A stretch of 35,147 nucleotides of DNA from an uncultured Bacteroidota bacterium (lineage in GTDB: Bacteria > Bacteroidota > Bacteroidia > Bacteroidales > P3): NCBI GenBank assembly GCA_902775135.1, contig CACYKY010000021.1, forward strand, positions 1 to 35,147, in the 5' to 3' direction. Made by a program: the position numbers and the translations under genes. Of the stretch, positions 34,017 through 35,147 are shown piece after piece (position 1 is the stretch's first letter; every line of letters starts with the position of its first letter). A model generated the notes under the pieces. It ran no database searches, was not told the origin of the DNA, and saw nothing but the letters and a program-made list of their open reading frames with translations.

Positions 34017-34151
34017 TCATATGTTTCCCAGCGATACCGCAAAGACGCCGAAAGCGAAGAGCAGCAAGGGAATGATCACCAGCGACGCAACGGCATTGGA
34101 TGCCGTCTGTCGGGGCTGTGTGTATGGGTTATTGTGCTGATATTCTTCCAT
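34017..34151 (-). CDS. 44-residue single-span membrane protein
   Basis: A small open frame from ATG 34151 to TGA 34017. The product begins MEEYQHNNPYTQPRQTASN and continues with one hydrophobic helix (VASLVIIPLLLFAFGVFAVSLG) before a short end. A hydrophilic, Pro/Gln-rich cytosolic N-terminus followed by one membrane span is a plausible small membrane protein and explains the spacer between msrA and tRNA-Leu. A TATCTTTG promoter lies 34-41 bp upstream. I do not recognise a family. Confidence 0.65.
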   Translation of the reverse strand: MEEYQHNNPYTQPRQTASNAVASLVIIPLLLFAFGVFAVSLGNI

Positions 34152-34184
34152 ATACGTTATATTTGCCTTTTCGGTATGCGAGTG

Positions 34185-34192
34185 CAAAGATA
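34185..34192 (-). promoter_or_regulatory. -7 box upstream of the small membrane-protein/tRNA-Leu run
   Basis: On the minus strand TATCTTTG matches TAnnTTTG exactly. No clear -33 TTTG is visible. It is positioned to transcribe the 44-residue ORF, tRNA-Leu and the downstream protein genes. Confidence 0.65.
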
Positions 34193-34219
34193 CACATTTT
34201 TTTGTATTGTCGGCGGAAA

Positions 34220-34771
34220 TTATGACTTTTTATTAGCCTTGCGCGCCATTTCGAACAGCGCCTCGGGCAGGTGACAGTATCCGTCGGGGTGCTTGTCGAG
34301 GTAGTCCTGATGGTATTCGGTGGCCGGAGTGAAGGTCTCCAGGGGCTCCACCTCCACCGTCAAAGGGCTGCTGTATCCATGCTGCACCTCGCGGTACACG
34401 TCGTCGATGGTGCCGTAGTCCTCGGGGTCGATGTAGTAGATGCCTGTGCGATAGCGTGTTCCCTCGTCCTCCCCTTGGCGGTTGAGTGACGTGGGCTCTA
34501 TGCAGAGGAAATACAGTTCCACCAACTTTCGCAGCGGCAGCACATCGGGGTCATACACCACGCGCACCGTCTCTGCGTAGCCCGTGCGGTCGGTATACAC
34601 CTGTTCGTATGTGGGCTTGTCCACCACGATGCCTCCGGGGCCACTGCGCTGTTTGTCAGCGGTATTGCCGTTGGCGAAGCCCGTCTGCGTCTCCAGTACG
34701 CCGTTGATTTGTTTCAAATAGTGCTGCGTGCCCCAAAAGCATCCGCCAGCTAGGAATATCGTTTTCGTCAT
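34220..34771 (-). CDS. msrA: Peptide methionine-S-sulfoxide reductase
   Basis: MsrA reduces methionine-S-sulfoxide in oxidised proteins. The 183-residue product has the catalytic GGCFWG motif (Cys11) and the family blocks PTYEQVYTDRTGYAETVRVVYDP, the YRTGIYY segment and EYHQDYL. Compared with the usual ANGNT-to-PTYEQV junction, this protein has an extra loop (ADKQRSGPGGIVVDK, about residues 38-52). No signal peptide, so cytosolic. No MsrB domain is fused. Confidence 0.94.
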   Translation of the reverse strand: MTKTIFLAGGCFWGTQHYLKQINGVLETQTGFANGNTADKQRSGPGGIVVDKPTYEQVYTDRTGYAETVRVVYDPDVLPLRKLVELYFLCIEPTSLNRQGEDEGTRYRTGIYYIDPEDYGTIDDVYREVQHGYSSPLTVEVEPLETFTPATEYHQDYLDKHPDGYCHLPEALFEMARKANKKS

Positions 34772-34836
34772 ACAGTTATTAACTCAAAACGGCACAATAT
34801 AGTATATCGTCCCGAAAAAAAAAGAATTACGTAGTC

Positions 34837-35147
34837 TCATTGCACCACCACCTTCCTGACCGTCGTGGCCGCGGGCGTGGTGAGGCGGAGAAGGTAGGGA
34901 CCGGCGGCGAGGCGGCTGACGTCGAGCGTGGCCGTGGCTCGGAAGTCGACAGCCATCACCTCGCGCCCGCCGAGGTCCGTCAGGACGGCGCGGACGGGAC
35001 TGTCGTCACCGGCCTCCAGGACAAGGCAGTCCCTGGCGGGATTGGGAAACACCTCCACGCGCAGGTCGGCATCGGCGCCGCTCACCCCAGTGATCAAATT
35101 GCGGAAGCCGAATTGTAAAACCCCGGGGTTGAGCAGGGTGGAGTCGT
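34837..35147 (-). CDS. 3' end of a T9SS cargo gene (partial)
   Basis: The frame is open from the right edge of the window to TGA at 34837, so only the C-terminus is present. Visible residues run from ...DSTLLNPGVLQFGFRN through a linker to VEVFPNPARDCLVLEAG...VRAVLTDLGGREVMAVDF...LDVSRLAAGPYLLRLTT...RKVVVQ, a typical T9SS type A C-terminal sorting domain (FPNP start, LAAGPYLLRL core). The upstream part (function domain) lies outside the window. The in-frame TTG at 35097 is not the true start. Confidence 0.88.
   Translation of the reverse strand, partial: DSTLLNPGVLQFGFRNLITGVSGADADLRVEVFPNPARDCLVLEAGDDSPVRAVLTDLGGREVMAVDFRATATLDVSRLAAGPYLLRLTTPAATTVRKVVVQ

Overview
The window looks like a chromosomal segment of a Bacteroidales (Bacteroidota) bacterium, probably a host- or gut-associated lineage with a type IX secretion system (T9SS). 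Evidence: several promoters match the Bacteroidota -7 box TAnnTTTG; Shine-Dalgarno sites are not obvious; three proteins end in T9SS type A sorting domains; one lipoprotein carries a QKDD surface-export signal; and the IleRS is of the eukaryote-like type found in Bacteroides. Taxonomy is inferred from these traits, not from a search. There is no rRNA, CRISPR array, phage or transposase gene.

Layout. 1-536: noncoding, with an 11-bp G-rich tandem repeat and a promoter. 537-1175: small outer-membrane beta-barrel protein, closed by a strong terminator. 1330-5896 (+): ileS and an M20 amidohydrolase, ending at a bidirectional terminator. 5932-8495 (-): surface lipoprotein of the Cthe_2159 beta-helix family followed by a DUF2490 protein. 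8605-14810 (+): six close-packed genes: M28 peptidase fused to an outer-membrane barrel, MATE exporter, murB, two uncharacterised proteins and a lipoprotein sialidase. 14859-17823 (-): lipocalin-like lipoprotein, exported bleomycin-hydrolase-type peptidase and an unknown secreted protein. 18187-26802 (+): acyltransferase, purL, TfoX_N protein, helicase-associated-domain protein, aldose-1-epimerase-like protein, CobW-family GTPase and pepD, ending at a terminator. 27028-27232: palindromic element abutting an initiator tRNA gene. 27342-34151 (-): a run of C10 cysteine protease (T9SS cargo), DsbD, beta-propeller T9SS cargo, the conserved secreted protein often labelled asparagine synthetase B, tRNA-Leu and a 44-residue membrane protein. 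34220-35147 (-): msrA and the 3' end of another T9SS cargo gene.

Functional picture. Housekeeping genes (ileS, murB, purL, tRNAs) are interleaved with envelope and nutrient-scavenging functions: sialidase, secreted peptidases and dipeptidases, surface beta-helix lipoprotein, and T9SS cargo together with a thiol-disulfide transporter that could support its folding.

The most unusual signal is a set of short tandem-repeat patches, typically about four units of 7, 8 or 9 bp, scattered between genes and inside conserved coding sequences (ileS, M20 hydrolase, purL twice, the CobW GTPase). Related units recur at different loci (GGAAAGT in ileS and purL; CCCATTAAG-like in purL and between genes). 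At two genes (murB and the asnB-like gene) a patch supplies a TTG start codon. Other points of note are an initiator tRNA with two mismatches in its T stem, a 135-bp palindrome next to it, a near-leaderless acyltransferase gene, and a tRNA-Leu embedded between protein genes.
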